A stretch of 64,000 nucleotides of DNA from Atherix ibis. Lineage: Eukaryota; Arthropoda; Insecta; Diptera; Athericidae. Made by a program: the position numbers and the translations under genes. Below are positions 13,062-25,800 of this stretch, piece after piece. Location of the stretch: contig OY282606.1 of NCBI GenBank assembly GCA_958298945.1, positions 72,899,622 through 72,963,621 on the forward strand, read 5' to 3'. The notes under the pieces were generated by a model, which saw nothing but the letters and a program-made list of their open reading frames with translations, did not search any database and had not been told where the DNA came from. Position 1 is the first letter of the stretch. Every line of letters starts with the position of its first letter.

Positions 13062-14314
13062 CGAGGGTCGTTCAATAAGTCCTTAGAAAAAGATGGAAAA
13101 AACTGTTTTTTAAAAAAAAAACTTTAAGTTTTATAATTTTTTCCAACCGTTTTTCCAAAATTTTTATCCCGTCCAAAAAATAGGATTTCGAAAGTTCTGC
13201 AAAATACTCATCCGTTTAAGCAATGACGTCCTCGTTGGAAGTAAACCGTCGTCCGCCAAGCCATTTCTTCAGATTGGGGAAAAGAAAATAGTCACTCGGG
13301 GCCAAATCTGGTGAATAAGCGGGATGCTGCAACAATTCCATTCTCAATTCCACAATTTTGGCCATGGAAACAGCGCAGGTGTGCACACGCGCATTGTGCT
13401 GATGCAAGAGGATTTTTTTCTTCTTCAGATGGGGGCGTTTCTCTTTGATTTCCTCGCTCAACCGTTGCAACAACGACGCGTAATACGCTCCTGTTATTGT
13501 TTTTCCTTTTTCCAAGAAGTCGATAAAAATGATGCTCTGCGAATCCCAAAAGACCGTGGCTATCACCTTGCCGGCCGATGGCACAGTTTTTGCCTTCTTC
13601 GGAGCCCGTTCACCCTTGAAAATCCACTGTGATGACTGTCTCTTCGTTTCTGGAGTGTAGTAGTGTATCCAGGTTTCGTCCACAGTGACATATCGACGAA
13701 GGAATTCGGCAGGATTGCGATGAAAGAGTGCCAACATAGCCTCAGAGTCCACTACACGATTGCGCTTATTCTCCTCTGAGAGCAAACGCGGCACCCATCT
13801 TGCCGAAATTTTTTTCACAGACAATTTTTCATGCAAAATTGAAGCGACTTTACCTTGTGATATGCCCGTAGCCTCAACTAATTCGTGCACTTTAATTCGC
13901 CGATCGTTCAAAATCAGATCGTGGATTTTGTGGATGATTTCAGGAGTAGACACCTCAACTGGGCGTCCTGAACGATGTTCATCTTTTGTGGATGAACGGC
14001 CACGTTTAAATTCATTCATCCAATTGTAAACCGTCGCAAACACAGGTGCAGATGTGCCATGAACTGCATCCAACTCGACTTTGATTTCTTTCGGGCTTAA
14101 GCCTTTCAAATGGAGATGTTTGATGACAGCCCTAAACTCGCTTTTTTCCATTGTTATGCACAAATAAATGTCGTTAACTTTAATCGACGATAGAAATTGA
14201 CGTACGCTTTGGATCAAGCTGAAATTTTGACAGCTTTCCTGTCGAAAATGGTACTTACAAAAAAAAAATCTTTTTACACTACGGATTTTCTAAGGACTTA
14301 TTGAACGACCCTCG
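13062..14314 (-). mobile_element. mariner family B, copy 1
   Basis: Inverted repeats CGAGGGTCGTTCAATAAGTC at 13062 and its mirror ending at 14314, flanked by TA on both sides. It carries a minus-strand D34D transposase pseudogene and has lost a few tens of bases of 3' coding/UTR near 13120 relative to the copy at 61966-63231. Confidence 0.95.
13216..14151 (-). pseudogene. mariner B transposase, copy 1: catalytic Asp to His and nonsense codon
   Basis: MEKSEFRAVIKHLHLKGLSP opens at 14151; helix-turn-helix, then YVTVDETWIHYYTPETKRQS (first Asp), QHNARVHT where the sister copy has QDNARVHT (second catalytic Asp changed to His), and [14 protein letters not shown] (third Asp). Stops at TAA 13216-13218, where the sister has a Gln codon (VIAQTDEYF), removing about 25 C-terminal residues. 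Otherwise the longest open mariner frame in the window. Confidence 0.92.
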
Positions 14315-14460
14315 TACTAATTTTTCATTTTTTTTACTAAATACGTACAGATAAAATAGTATTTTTATAAAAAAAATACTTTTTTGGTTCAGGTGCAAAT
14401 TTAGAACCAAATTAAGAGGAATATTTGAGCTATCCAGTTTTTCACTGGATTGCAGAGCGC

Positions 14461-14512
14461 TAATTTAGAGATCCACTAATTCTATCTAATTTAGAGATCC
14501 ACTAATTCTATC
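14461..14512. repeat. perfect 26-bp tandem duplication
   Basis: TAATTTAGAGATCCACTAAT plus TCTATC repeated twice head to tail without mismatch, so recent. Confidence 0.9.
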
Positions 14513-14599
14513 TCTACAGAGTCTCTCATATTGCAACTATATGATAAAGTGTGTCAGGGGATTTTTTTTAGAATGTTAATAAATCCATATAAGTATTAT

Positions 14600-15170
14600 A
14601 TTATAGAACGAAGGATTCGAAACACAGCCTACTTCCATAGTTTGTCCAGATCAGTACTAAAAATACCACTTCTAAAAAATCATCTCCAGAATCTGATCCA
14701 TATCCAAAATAAGTATTAATGAGTATCGAAGTAAAAATATGGAAAAAATCATCTCGGGAATTTTATGCACTTCCAAAATAATTATACCGAAATAGAATGT
14801 ATGAAAAAATATAATCTCAAAAATAGGCCAAAATGGGTTTCAAAGCAAAACGTGTGAAAATAATAATTTATCTCCAGAATTTGATCCGCTTCCAAAATAG
14901 TTATGGATGGGCACTAAAAACAAAATATGTGAAAACAATCATCCCCCCGATCTGATCCAGTGTCAAATTAAGTGTAAATGGATACCAAAGCATTTGACCC
15001 ACTTTCAAAGCATTTAACCTACTTTCCAAATAAATATGGATGGGTACCAAACAGTAAACGTGCGAAAAACAACCATCTCCGGCAACTGACCCAGTTTTAA
15101 AATAAGTTAAAATCAGTACTTATGAAAGAAAAGTATCTCCTCAATCTTGCCAATGTACTTCCAATGGTAT
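14600..15170. repeat. degenerate satellite-like array, unit about 65-70 bp
   Basis: About seven diverged copies with consensus features ATCTCCAGAATCTGATCC, CTTCCAAAATAAGTAT, GGATGGGTACCAAA and ACGTGTGAAAA. Anchors (TGATCC-like) fall near 14693, 14761, 14882, 14953 and 15085, with truncated copies between. No coding potential. Confidence 0.8.
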
Positions 15171-16904
15171 ATACCTAAGGAAATAGCATTTTATACAATA
15201 TAATCAGATATCGGAAAAATTGAATAAATTCCTCCAAAAAAAAAGGATTAATTTTAAGTAGAAATGTAATACTGGGGGACAAATCTCTCCTAATGTTTTA
15301 GAAAAATATTTTACAATAGAAAAAGAATATCCTGGTTGATGAACCTTACGAGTTAGTAGCTATTCGATTTTAAAAATTAAAAGATACAACCATGGGAACG
15401 AAGCAATTAAAAGAGGACATTTTGGATTATTTTATTATAAAAAAATTTTCACATAGATATTATTTCAAGTATTATATATAATACTTAATAAACTGATGAT
15501 ACTTTAAAGTTTCATCGAAAATATCTTAAGGTATTTATGAAAAGTATCCTTAAAAAATCACACAAAAATAATATGAAAAGTATTCGCTCTACAAACTGCA
15601 AAATGGGCTCATTATCATCAGATCACTCGATGATTGTATTTTTTAACCAACCATTCAAGTTTTTATGCATTTAATAGTCTCCAGACACGTGCTGCTTATT
15701 CAAAAAAAAAAGAAACCAGCAATAATCGGAAAGGAAAAAGTACTAATCGCCTAATAAATTGTTGCCGCTCTACTATCAAAAGCCGTTCATTAAGTGATCA
15801 TATTAGAATATTTAACACTTAAATAATTGTGGGTCACGTGTCTTGATCTGGTATAGTTAATTCAACCGAAATAAAACGAAAACCAGTCGAAACTTGTGTT
15901 GTTGTTTTTTTTTTTGAAAACTTTTGCGCACACCCTCAAAATTCCCACAAGCCGTCGCGTGGCAGTATTTGCTTTGGATCCTCAAAAGACACAACAATAA
16001 CTGAATTCTATCACGCCAGTGGCAACATGATATTTTCTAAACAAAACAAGAAATCTATCCGAACCAACAAGTGGGTGCACACGACCACCCAAACCACAGG
16101 GAATATCCTTTTCAATTGGAGCCACGTGCAATTGTTCTACTCAATTCAGTTTGTCTCCTAAAACGTTTACTTCCGGTTCGACACGCTTGCACAATTTTTC
16201 GCCTCTTAAACGAGTTAATTTGATTATGAAAATTTTACAATATCAATGGTGGTTTTTCAAAAAATTATCTCTGATTTAAGAGTGCATTGTTCCGTCCAAC
16301 AAAAATAATTTGCTCATAACTTATTTAAAAAAAGGGTCTGGGATAAGGCTTATAGACCCGCATTAATTAGCCATAATCATAGACATAAAAACCTGATTGT
16401 AACAGCAAAAAAAATTAACTCAACTATTATCTTAGTTAAAATTTTATTCAACTATTTTCCGACTTTTCCAAAAAGCACGTTGTTATATGAAATTAGCTCT
16501 CAAAATAGTGCAAAAAATAACAATACTAGTAAAAAACTTTTTTTTAGTAAGCTTAAATAAATAACTAAAAAAAAATTGATCAGAAAGTCTACACAAAATA
16601 AAATTAAAAAATTGGTTTTCACGTCCAAGTTCTCCATTCACAATTGGCACCATAAAAGTTACATTCTCTTGGTATGCAAGAAATCGCTTACTAAAAATTG
16701 TTATCAATTTGACCAATGCAACTTTAATCAAGCCTGTGGTTTTAGCTTATTTTATAATTAACCGGCTGAGATTTGGGGTACAAAAACTCGAAAAGATTAT
16801 AGTTGTGTAAAAAACTGCGTTTTGTTTGAGAACTCAAATATGTACTCTCATATTTAGTTATATTTTTGAAGAAAAAAAAATTAAAAAGTTTGTGTCATAA
16901 TATA
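15171..16904. other. AT-rich intergenic DNA, no gene seen
   Basis: No supported coding sequence; short frames near 15634-15822 and 16483-16761 are low-complexity and overlap on opposite strands. Confidence 0.45.
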
Positions 16905-18117
16905 TCAGGTGTATAAGCTTAAATCCGCTGTTTGGTCATAGATGGCGTGAGTGAGCGTATTAAGCTACCGTGGGCACACCATACTTTTTTTTATGAGTTT
17001 GACAGCTGTCAACATTAATCAGTGCACATTGTTAGCAATTTCGTACAACAACATATATTTTTCCTTTGGTAATTATGTCTAGTTTTGTGCCAGAAAAAGA
17101 GCATATGCGGAAAGCTCTGCTTTTCTGCTTCAATTTGAAGAAATCGGCTGCCGAATCGCATCGAATACTTATGGAGGCCTATGGAGACAGTGCTTTATCG
17201 GAAACAACGTGCCAAGATTGGTTTCGCCGGTTCAGAGACGGCAATTTTGACTTGTGGGACAAGAAGTGTGAGAATCGGCCTAGGAAGGTTGAGGACCATC
17301 AATTGCAGGCTCTTTTGGACGAAGACGATACCCAATCGCAAATTATGCTCGCGGAGCAATTGGGTGTTACTCAACCAGCCATTTCCATGCGTATACGTGC
17401 CATGGGGAAGATTGAAAAGATCGGAAAATGGGTGCCGCATGAATTGAACGATAGGTAGATGGAGCGACGCCAAAACACATGCGAAATCTTGCTCGCCAGA
17501 CAAAAAAAAAAGTTGTTCCTGCATCAGATTGTAACAGGTGATGAAAAGTGGATATATTTCGAGAAACCTAAACGCAAGAAATCGTGGGTTGATCCCGGCC
17601 AACCATCAACATCTTCCCCAAGACCAAATCGCTTCGGACGTTGGTGAATCTTTCACTAACAACTGATCAAATTGCACCGAGCTCTGCGTGAAAAAAAGAG
17701 GGATTATCAACAAAGACATGACAAGCTGATTTTCCTCTACGACAACGCACCATCGCACACGTCAAAAATGGAGACACTCCATCGCACACGAAACTACTTG
17801 GAGACACTCAACTGGGAGGTGCTACCCCACCCCGCTTATTCACCAGACCTGTCCCCTTCTAACTACCACCTATTTTCGTCGATGGGCCTGAGCAGCACGT
17901 CGATTCTTACGAAGACGTCCGAAAATGGCTTGATAAGTTGTTTGCCTCGAAAGATAAGGAATTTTTTTTGGCGTGGTATCCACAAATTGCCCGAGAGATG
18001 GGAAAAATATGTAACTAGCGAGGGCAAGTACTTTGAATAAATTTGTTTTTGCTTTCTATGAAAAAAAACATATGTTTTTTTGACTAAAAAACAGCTGATT
18101 TAAGCTTATATACCTGG
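16905..18117 (+). mobile_element. mariner family E, copy 1
   Basis: Left end TCAGGTGTATAAGCTTAAAT after TA at 16903-16904; right end is the mirror with CCTGG at 18113-18117 and TA after it. Same family as 55171-56951 (opposite strand). Protein resembles the irritans-type mariners. Confidence 0.93.
17075..18040 (+). pseudogene. mariner E transposase, copy 1: stop, internal deletion, Asp to Asn
   Basis: [20 protein letters not shown] opens at 17075, with paired helix-turn-helix to WVPHELNDR, then TAG at 17456 in place of a Gln. Continues [14 protein letters not shown] (first Asp), a deletion of roughly 80 bp near 17645, [10 protein letters not shown] (second Asp), and YSPDLSPSNYHLF, where the third catalytic Asp is Asn (the copy at 55 kb has SPSDYQLF). 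A further frame change follows near 17880. Inactive on several counts. Confidence 0.9.
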
Positions 18118-18288
18118 TAAAAATGACATTATGCTACCTAAAAATATTAGGAGTGAGCCATTTGTGGGTTAATTTTTTCAAACTAAAAGCAAATACACAT
18201 ATCGTAGGTAAAAATCGGAAACTATTATTAAAAATGAAAGTTGAATCTTTTTTTGGGTCTTGAATTTTCTTGGATGATTGGCATACAA

Positions 18289-19054
18289 TTGGGTTGTCCG
18301 GAAAGTAATTTCGTTCTTTTCCAACAGAGGATTTAATTATATTTTTTCAAAACCAACTTTACACTTAAGCCGCATAATCATATGTGTTTTGAATGCTGAT
18401 ATAGCAAGACTTGCTTGTGAATCGATTGATTCTTCAAAGTAGTTTTTGGTTGATACCCATTTAAATATGGAAAGTGAAAAACAGCATTTTCGGCATATTT
18501 TAGTTTTTTACTATAGAAAAGATAAAAATGGAGTTGAAGCAAGAAAAAAATTATCCGATGTGTATAGAGAAGATGTGTTTAGTGAGCGCCAGTGCCAAAA
18601 CTGGTTTGCAAAATTTTGATCTCGAAGATGCACCACGTTCTGGAAGGCCAGTTGAAGCTGATGAAGACACAATAAAAGCATTAATTGATGGAAACCGGCG
18701 AATAACAACTCGTGAGATCACTGAGAGATTAAATTTATCGAATACGACTGTTAATAATCATTTGAAATGGCTAGGTTTTATCTCAATGCTCGACATATGG
18801 GTTCCTCATCTTCTTACAGAAAAAAAATTGTACTGTCGTATTGACGTTTGTGATTTGCTTCTCAAACGCCAAGAAAATGTTAAGCGCAAAAGATCCTGGA
18901 TTAGAAAAGAGGCCAGAATGGGTTGTCTATCACAATGTTAAGCGCAAAAGATCTTGGATTAGAAAAGAGGCCAGAAAAAAATATTAATTCACTTTAAGAA
19001 AATCGTCTTTCACTTTTATATAAAAAAAACGAAATTACTTTCCGAACAACCCAA
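18289..19054 (+). mobile_element. mariner family C, internally deleted derivative
   Basis: TTGGGTTGTCCGGAAAGTAA at 18289 and its mirror ending CCCAA at 19054; TA follows at 19055. Keeps the N-terminal DNA-binding part ([40 protein letters not shown]) and loses the whole catalytic core; only 766 bp remain. A 31-bp piece around CACAATGTTAAGCGCAAAAG is duplicated near 18930. It landed inside a minus-strand DD41D-like transposase fragment. Confidence 0.9.
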
Positions 19055-19056
19055 TA

Positions 19057-19445
19057 TAACGGTGTCAAATCGCAAGATCTTGGCGGTCAATTTACATCAG
19101 CGTTTCCTAAGATTATTCGATCAACGAATTGAATGAGCAACAAATTGATCGTTCAAATTCAATTCATTCAATTTCGGATGAAGATGAAGAAGCGAAGTGC
19201 AAAATCCGGCGTAAGGTTATGCGCGAGATGTTTCATTCCTCTGAACGATGCTTAGTGGAGGTGCTTGGCTCTTTATACACGCTTTCACTTACAGCGGTTA
19301 TGTTCCACGTGTATGTTTATACTTGGACTTGTTCAAAACGCTTCACAATGTTATGGATTCCGGACTCTATAAGACGATTAAACATGTTGAAATGATCAAG
19401 AATTTTGCGAAATGTCTCTTTACAGATGTACCATTTTCGTAGTAA
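19057..19445 (-). mobile_element. DD41D-like (rosa-type) transposase fragment cut by mariner C
   Basis: Minus-strand reading NADVN-stop-PPRSCDLTPL at about 19057-19110 is the block before the third catalytic Asp; the Trp before PPRS is now TGA. The mariner C target TA falls inside this motif. Similar DNA lies at 32526-33303. Confidence 0.7.
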
Positions 19446-19799
19446 GTTCGGATTTTTAAAATGCGTTCACCTGTTGTTAATGACTCCAAGACTAAAATTG
19501 TACTACTTTGTAATTGACAGCTGTCAAAAATCATAACCATGTATCTACATTCCTTTGACGCAAGGACTGTTTGGTTTTAAGTTAAAGAGTTTTAATTAGC
19601 AACATATGGAAGTCTAAATCCAAACCCTCTACAACAAGTTCTACGTTACTTTTACTCTTTGTTGTAAGCCATGGCTCCTAAATATATTAGTGGCAATACC
19701 AAAATGTTATATGCTTAAGTTCGATACCTAGAACTGTACTTCGATAGACGATTTACATCTTGCATTTAAATTCCATGTCAATCGTCTATCAAAGGCTAG

Positions 19800-20050
19800 A
19801 ACTTAACTTATATGAACAACTACTTGGACTTTCAGCCAAACTTAGAATAGATAGAAAAATACTTTTATGCGATGTCCTACCGAAAGCAATGTGGGCAAAC
19901 AGACTAGAAATCTGGGGCTCTACCAAGTAATCCCTTCAGTTGAAAATACTTCGCAAAATTGTTAATGCTCCTATTTTTGTCGGAATAGTCTTGTTATAAA
20001 TATTTAGATTCTCGTCTAATGTTTTAAATCAACACCAGTAATTACTCCAC
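19800..20050 (+). mobile_element. non-LTR retrotransposon fragment (Jockey-like RT C-terminus)
   Basis: Plus-strand reading QLLGLSAKLRIDRKILLCDV, then PKAMWANRLEIWGS and LKILRKIVNAPIFV matches the thumb and post-RT region of Jockey-clade LINEs (usual form TYGIQLWG...RNIVNAP). Stops interrupt it. Confidence 0.65.
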
Positions 20051-20149
20051 TTTCAACTCTTTAAACACACATTGACAACCAAAGCGTCACTTGGTCCAGC
20101 TAAATGTCTAACTCACAATTTCATGTATATATGTGTGTACACGTGAACC

Positions 20150-21345
20150 GAGGAGTTCAAGTTAACTTTATTACATATCCTTGACATTTTACATTTTTCT
20201 TATAATACAATCTTAATCTTAAGAATATTTAATCCTAACTCAATCATTTATATTTATTGGATAAGAAGCTTTCTGGTATCCTTGAATTTAATCTAATACT
20301 AATGCCATATTTTATTTATCTTTATTTGATATTTTAAAAAACATGCTTACATCATAAACCTAACCTTAAACCTTAAATCTACTCTTATAACTAAACATGC
20401 AGTTTTTACAATTATTCTTAAAACTAATCGTAAAACTAAATTCTATGTTTAAATCCTGCAACTTCTACGTTTGTTGTGTCCTCTTGATTCTCTTCAGTGC
20501 TTCCGACCTTGTGTGATGTAGTTGCTAACCTCGATATTGTCCCTTTGGCTACTTCTTGTAGATCTGGAGACGTTACTTCAGAGCTTCTTTTGAGTCCTCC
20601 AATCCTCCAAAGTAACGGTGACAGGTACTTGGCATTACTCAAGATCTCCAGTAAGTTGTCTTCCGTCATCTGTCTTACTTCCCTGTTTTTTAATGATTTG
20701 TCATACTACAAATGGGGAAACGCCTGCCTCCCGGTATAAACTGTCGTTAGAAATAAACTTGTTCGTTTGTCTAGATCTGCCGAGCCCTGCGGCTTTTCGT
20801 AAGATCTTCCCTTCCAACCTGTGCAGTTCAGTTGTTTCTATTGGGGAAATAGATAACCAGATGGGGAAGCTGTAGCATAGGTACGCTCTTATAAATTGCC
20901 TATAAATAATAAGTTTGACGTCCTTGCGTTGGATTTCTGAACGATACATTCTCAAAAGCCTGCAAAATATGCCGTTGGCTTTTTTAATTTTATCCCTGAC
21001 AAAGCAGTTTAATTTGAGGTTCTTGTTTATATTCACGCCTAGATACTTCATTAACGAGTCACCCTTAACTCCAAACCCGCAGTCTACGAATTTCTTCGGC
21101 GTGAGGCACAAGCACTCTTACTTTGGAATGTTTACTTGAAGACCCCATTCCTTATAGTATTCTGTCAGTTTATTGACTTATACCTTCATACCTTGATGCA
21201 CTGTAAACTAGGGTATTGTCGGCGTATAATACCATATGAGTATTTCAACCTAAAATATATCTGCAATGTTAAGGTTATATAACTTACGACCAATTAGTGA
21301 ACCTTGGGGTATGCCTGACAATACGAGAATACTCTGACAGATATT
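20150..21345 (-). mobile_element. Jockey-type LINE, 3' part, 5'-truncated
   Basis: Minus-strand pieces in order: GIPQGSLIGRKLYNLNIADI (RT palm), VLYADNTLVYSAS (active-site box, changed), frame changes, then SLMKYLGVNINKNLKLNCFV, KLIIYRQFIRAYLCYSFPIW and LHRLEGKILRKAAGL (20701-21111), and a C-terminal tail to about 20436. No poly(A) tail is clear. Confidence 0.82.
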
Positions 21346-22776
21346 AAATTACCTTTTACATTAATTAATTATGTTATTAAATATCTACTTGTTACTATTT
21401 TGTAATTGTTTATATTTTTAAATGAAACAAAAAAATATACAATTACGCATATGGTATTTAGAAATACTTACTTCAATTCATGTTCGCAATTCCAAATGTA
21501 TTTTTTTTTAAATTTAATCAGAAAAATAATAAAAGTTTCTGAATAGTGTTCAGAAATTTAAAATTAGATTTATTCTATTGATTTTATAAATTTTTTATAA
21601 AAAAGAAATATTTCTTTTCTTTACAGATTTTATATTTTATTCTAAATTCGAACTTTGAATTGTTTCAAAAATACACAACTAAGGAAATGTATTATAATTT
21701 CCTTTATTTTTTTTAATATAAGATATTAAATTAATAGAAAATAAATCATTTAGAAAATATGATAACTAATAAAGAAAAGCCAATTGAAAAATTTTGTCGT
21801 AAAAAGCCACTAAATTTTCGTTGAGTACGAAAAAAATGCAGAAACTCTTGCGAGAAATTCTTTCAAAAATTCCAAATTGTTATATTTAATATTTAATTTG
21901 AAGTGTCAAATTGAGGAAATTATGGCAATTTCATATTTTCATGTGCTTTCTAATTAGGGCGTCAAAAATTTTATAACTAATCAAATAAGTATATTTAAAT
22001 TCTGAAAAAATAAACGTCGTTAAATTAATTATATTGGCATTTTTAATTACAAAACAAATACAAAAATAAAAAAAAATACATAAAATTCTTAATAAAGTTG
22101 ATATTTTTTATAGAAATTATAAGAATTTTGATTAAAATCAATTGATATGAATTGTGTACAAAATACATTCGTTCATTTTAGTTCACCACAGCATACCGAA
22201 CTTAACGAATGCGATGTTTTTTCTTTATAAAACCGGAAACTGGCAGCACTACTCTGCGCAGTGGTGAATCTACACAATACACCAGCGCTGCCAGCTCCCA
22301 TTGATTGTGGTGAAGAGCGCAGAATGAAGATTTTTTGACAGTTAAATGTCAAAGTTTTATTCTGCTGAGAAGGGAAAAAATTTTTTGTTTTGCGTATGGT
22401 GTGATTATTGTTTCGTGAATCCTCGAAAGTGAACAGATCGAGTTGGGCGAATGTCCTTAAAAATTGTTCTAAAATGACTACGCCTGTGACAGATTCGTGT
22501 CGCAATTTTTAAGGAAGCGTATCGTTAGAGTTTTTATAATGAATTTTAATGTGTAATTTAACGTGTTGTGTGTGAGATAACGCGACGGGGAAATTTTTTG
22601 CTTATTCGTCATCGAAGCTATTGTGTATTGCGTACAAAGGAAAGTGAAAGATAAAGTAAGTGGTGACAGTAAGTGATTAGGTGAAGTGCGGTGAGGCGAG
22701 CCTAGACGGGCCGAGGTGAGGCGGATTCGTTTCGTAGAGAAAAGGATATTGCCAATACCAGCCACCATAAACGGCT
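21345..22776 (+). other. syd upstream region and presumed 5' UTR
   Basis: Very AT-rich to about 22150, then a more GC-balanced stretch from 22200 to the ATG, as expected for promoter and 5' UTR. I see no convincing TATA box or initiator and cannot place the transcription start. A small dyad TTTGACA/TGTCAAA lies at about 22336-22356. ORFs on the minus strand here are not supported as genes. Confidence 0.4.
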
Positions 22777-22872
22777 ATGGACAGTGATACCTTAGATCGT
22801 CGTGGCCCAGAATTAGGTGCCGAAACAGTTTACGGGACTCATGAGGACAACACAATGGTCATGTCTGAGAAG
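22777..22872 (+). CDS. syd: syd coding exon 1
   Basis: Codes residues 1-32, from [12 protein letters not shown] through [17 protein letters not shown]. Ends in phase 0 at a GTAAAT donor. The conserved [17 protein letters not shown] stretch supports this start; a second in-frame ATG (MVMSEK) lies near the exon end. Confidence 0.9.
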
Positions 22873-25800
22873 GTAAATAAGGAAGTGGACTCCATTTCTT
22901 CAATGTAGATACGTTTTCGCACACACCCACGCCTTTCATTTGACTAATGCTACGAGATTTGCTTCTATCGCTGTTCGTCGCCTTGTGCAAATCGATATTA
23001 TCATATTCGCATGCCCCAGACACTGAATTCATTGACAAAAAAAGTTGAGAGAACCAATGGCAATACGACAAAAAGAAGCAATATTGTAGACCCTAACATT
23101 GACAGCTACAAAAAAAAAAAGAAACATTCTAAAAATAATATTCTCAATATTGATAATTTTAACAACAAATTAACACGGAAATAGTTTTGCATATGGTTTT
23201 TTCTTCGTCCATCTTCCGTATCGAAATAAATATTTTATATGCTTTTTGACTGACCCCAATTTTTTCGAAATTAAATAAGTGTTCAATCTGGTATGAAAAT
23301 GCCTAATTCAATTTAACTTGAAATGGACAGGTGGATAAAAGAAAATTGAAGGAAAATCAAATTGGAATAGTATTCGGTTCTAAGGTTGTGAAAGTAACAA
23401 AATGACGGAAAACCAATAAAAATGAATTTCTGCAAATACGAAGTTATTTGTGTTGGCATTAATGAGATTATCCAATAAGTGAGAGGAAGAACGGAGAGAC
23501 CCGTTAGTGACAAAATCGCGCGGATCAAATCGATAATTTAAAAGTGTTCTCATAGTGTAATTTTCACCGAAAAAAAAATATCACATTGTCACCCACATAG
23601 TACACAGCCGTCTGCTTCTCCTCCCTTATCATTGGTTCATTTTATTTAATTGTAAAAGCCTACCAACGCTGAACAATAAATACACGTTCGAGTGACGTCT
23701 GAGCGCGCTGTACACGTTTTTGATTTTCAATGGAAAAACGCTTACTTTCGAACAGAATTATATTGAGTCATTGTCTCATTCACTATCAAAAAAAGTGGAT
23801 CTCCGTCTATGCACATATGGGGAAGACTGAACAGACCATGTCTGTCCATATGTTGTTGCTATTTACCAGATTCAAGTGCAAACTGCTAATATTACTGCTG
23901 CAACATCCATAAATAAATACATATGTATAGTATGCCTGAACACTGATTATGATTTGAATCAAAATTGTTGTTGTTTACTTGCTATCGTCATAAGTACAAA
24001 GATGCACTATTCCCACAACTTGTGTATTCCGAGATAATCAGAGAAACTTCCATCAGGGAGTCAATTGACTTACAGATGAAGACAGCTAGCTAGCAATCCA
24101 ACCGCGAACTTGGCAGCTAAACAACAACGGAATTTTTTAACGCCTCGCTGATTACCTCTACTCTCACAAAATGAAATTATAATATTCAGATCAGTTGTTG
24201 TTGTTGGAGAGATTTTCGAGGTGGCAGGCAACGTTGTTGAGGTAGATGGTTTCTATTGCAATATTTAATGTGCACTTATTCCCCATTGACATAAATTTAT
24301 CGCGCAATTATTCATACTCACGTACATAGGCACAAACAAATCTACACGTATACAACCTAACATAACACAAAAATATCAGTTTATGTACAAATAATAAGCA
24401 TCATCCATCCGCACTCTCTCGGATCTGCTATTTTACCATAACGGTTACAATTTTTTTTTCGGCGCTATTTACTATTTTAGCTTTTATGATTTTCAATACT
24501 TTTCATATTTTTACTTCAATTTTTTTTATGAGTTTAGTAATAAGAAAACGGTCTATCATTGCGCAAAACATTCAATCCGACTATTGTATTTACTGCAAGT
24601 TAGTTTATCGCGTGATATTTTATCTGGTTGCCATTTTGTTATTGTTTGAGTTGATTTGAAATTTTAAACGTGTGCAAAAAAGGAAAATTTTCAAAATATT
24701 GTATTCATTTTTTAAGTTGTTTGATTCGAAATATTATTAATAATTAAATAGAAATTAGTATTGTATTTTTATTTATAATATTTCAATGTAAAAAAGGCTT
24801 CAAAATTACTAACTCAGGCGGGGATGTATTATAAAATGTTTGTAAGTGATTGCAAATTAAAAGTAAAATAATTTTTCAAAATAAGAAGAAAAAAAAATAA
24901 TTTCCATTAAATAAGCTTTCAAGTTAACGAGTTTTATTTGTTGTTTTTTTTTTTTAAATATGTAAATTTTATACCGAACTAATTTAAATGTTTCCATCAC
25001 ATTGGAAACATTTAAATTTCTTAGCTTAGAAATATAAAAATAATTACAAGCTAACAAAAACCAGGCAAATTATTTTTGTATGCGCTACTTTAGCCATATT
25101 GAAAGGTCTGCGTCTAGTATTCAGCAGTAATGAGTTACAATCCAGCTTGTTAAAAAAGCTCGGTTTGCCATTTATTGGCGACCATATGTCACCAGTCGTT
25201 GTGGTGTTTAACAATTTACATTTCAGTACAAATGTTACTAGAAATTATCATGAAAAAGTGCCCTGATTTAGCGTCGTTGGGACGTCTGGGTCGGATGCTC
25301 AGCGATGATAAGTCCTAATCTAGCTAGTGAAAAAACTCAAGACGCACTCTTCTTGCCGCCAAATGATGACCTTTTGTCTAAACACTATTAATATTACATT
25401 TCAGCACAAATATTTTTCAAAATATCCTTAAAAAAAGAATTAGAAAATATCTAGGAACTATTATTAAACTTTAGAAGATGACTGATTGATTTGAAAATGT
25501 GCGATATTAATTAAAAATTGAGCAAATAATTAAGAAAATAACAGAAACTTCTTGAAATAACAAAATTACAATAAGTTAGTTTTAATCAAATAATGCTAAA
25601 AAATAAAAAATAAAAGAAAATTGTATTTTGGTCGAAAATCCAATCTAAAAAGTTGGACATGCTGGTTAACTTTTAACAAGATTGTATAAAAATCAAGGGA
25701 TAAATTTGATGTAAAGTCTTTTTGTTTGTAACTGTGCATCTGCAATGAATTTAAAAAAAAAGAAATTGTTAAAAAGAAAATTTAAATTATCTTTATTCGC

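Noticed and set aside
20497..20875. Plus-strand frames over the LINE
   Set aside because: Shadows of the minus-strand Jockey-type reverse transcriptase, which has clear motifs.
22173..22505. 110-codon minus-strand frame near the syd start as a divergent gene
   Set aside because: Low similarity to anything I know; lies in the presumed promoter/5' UTR of syd, where GC content is higher and long frames arise more easily.
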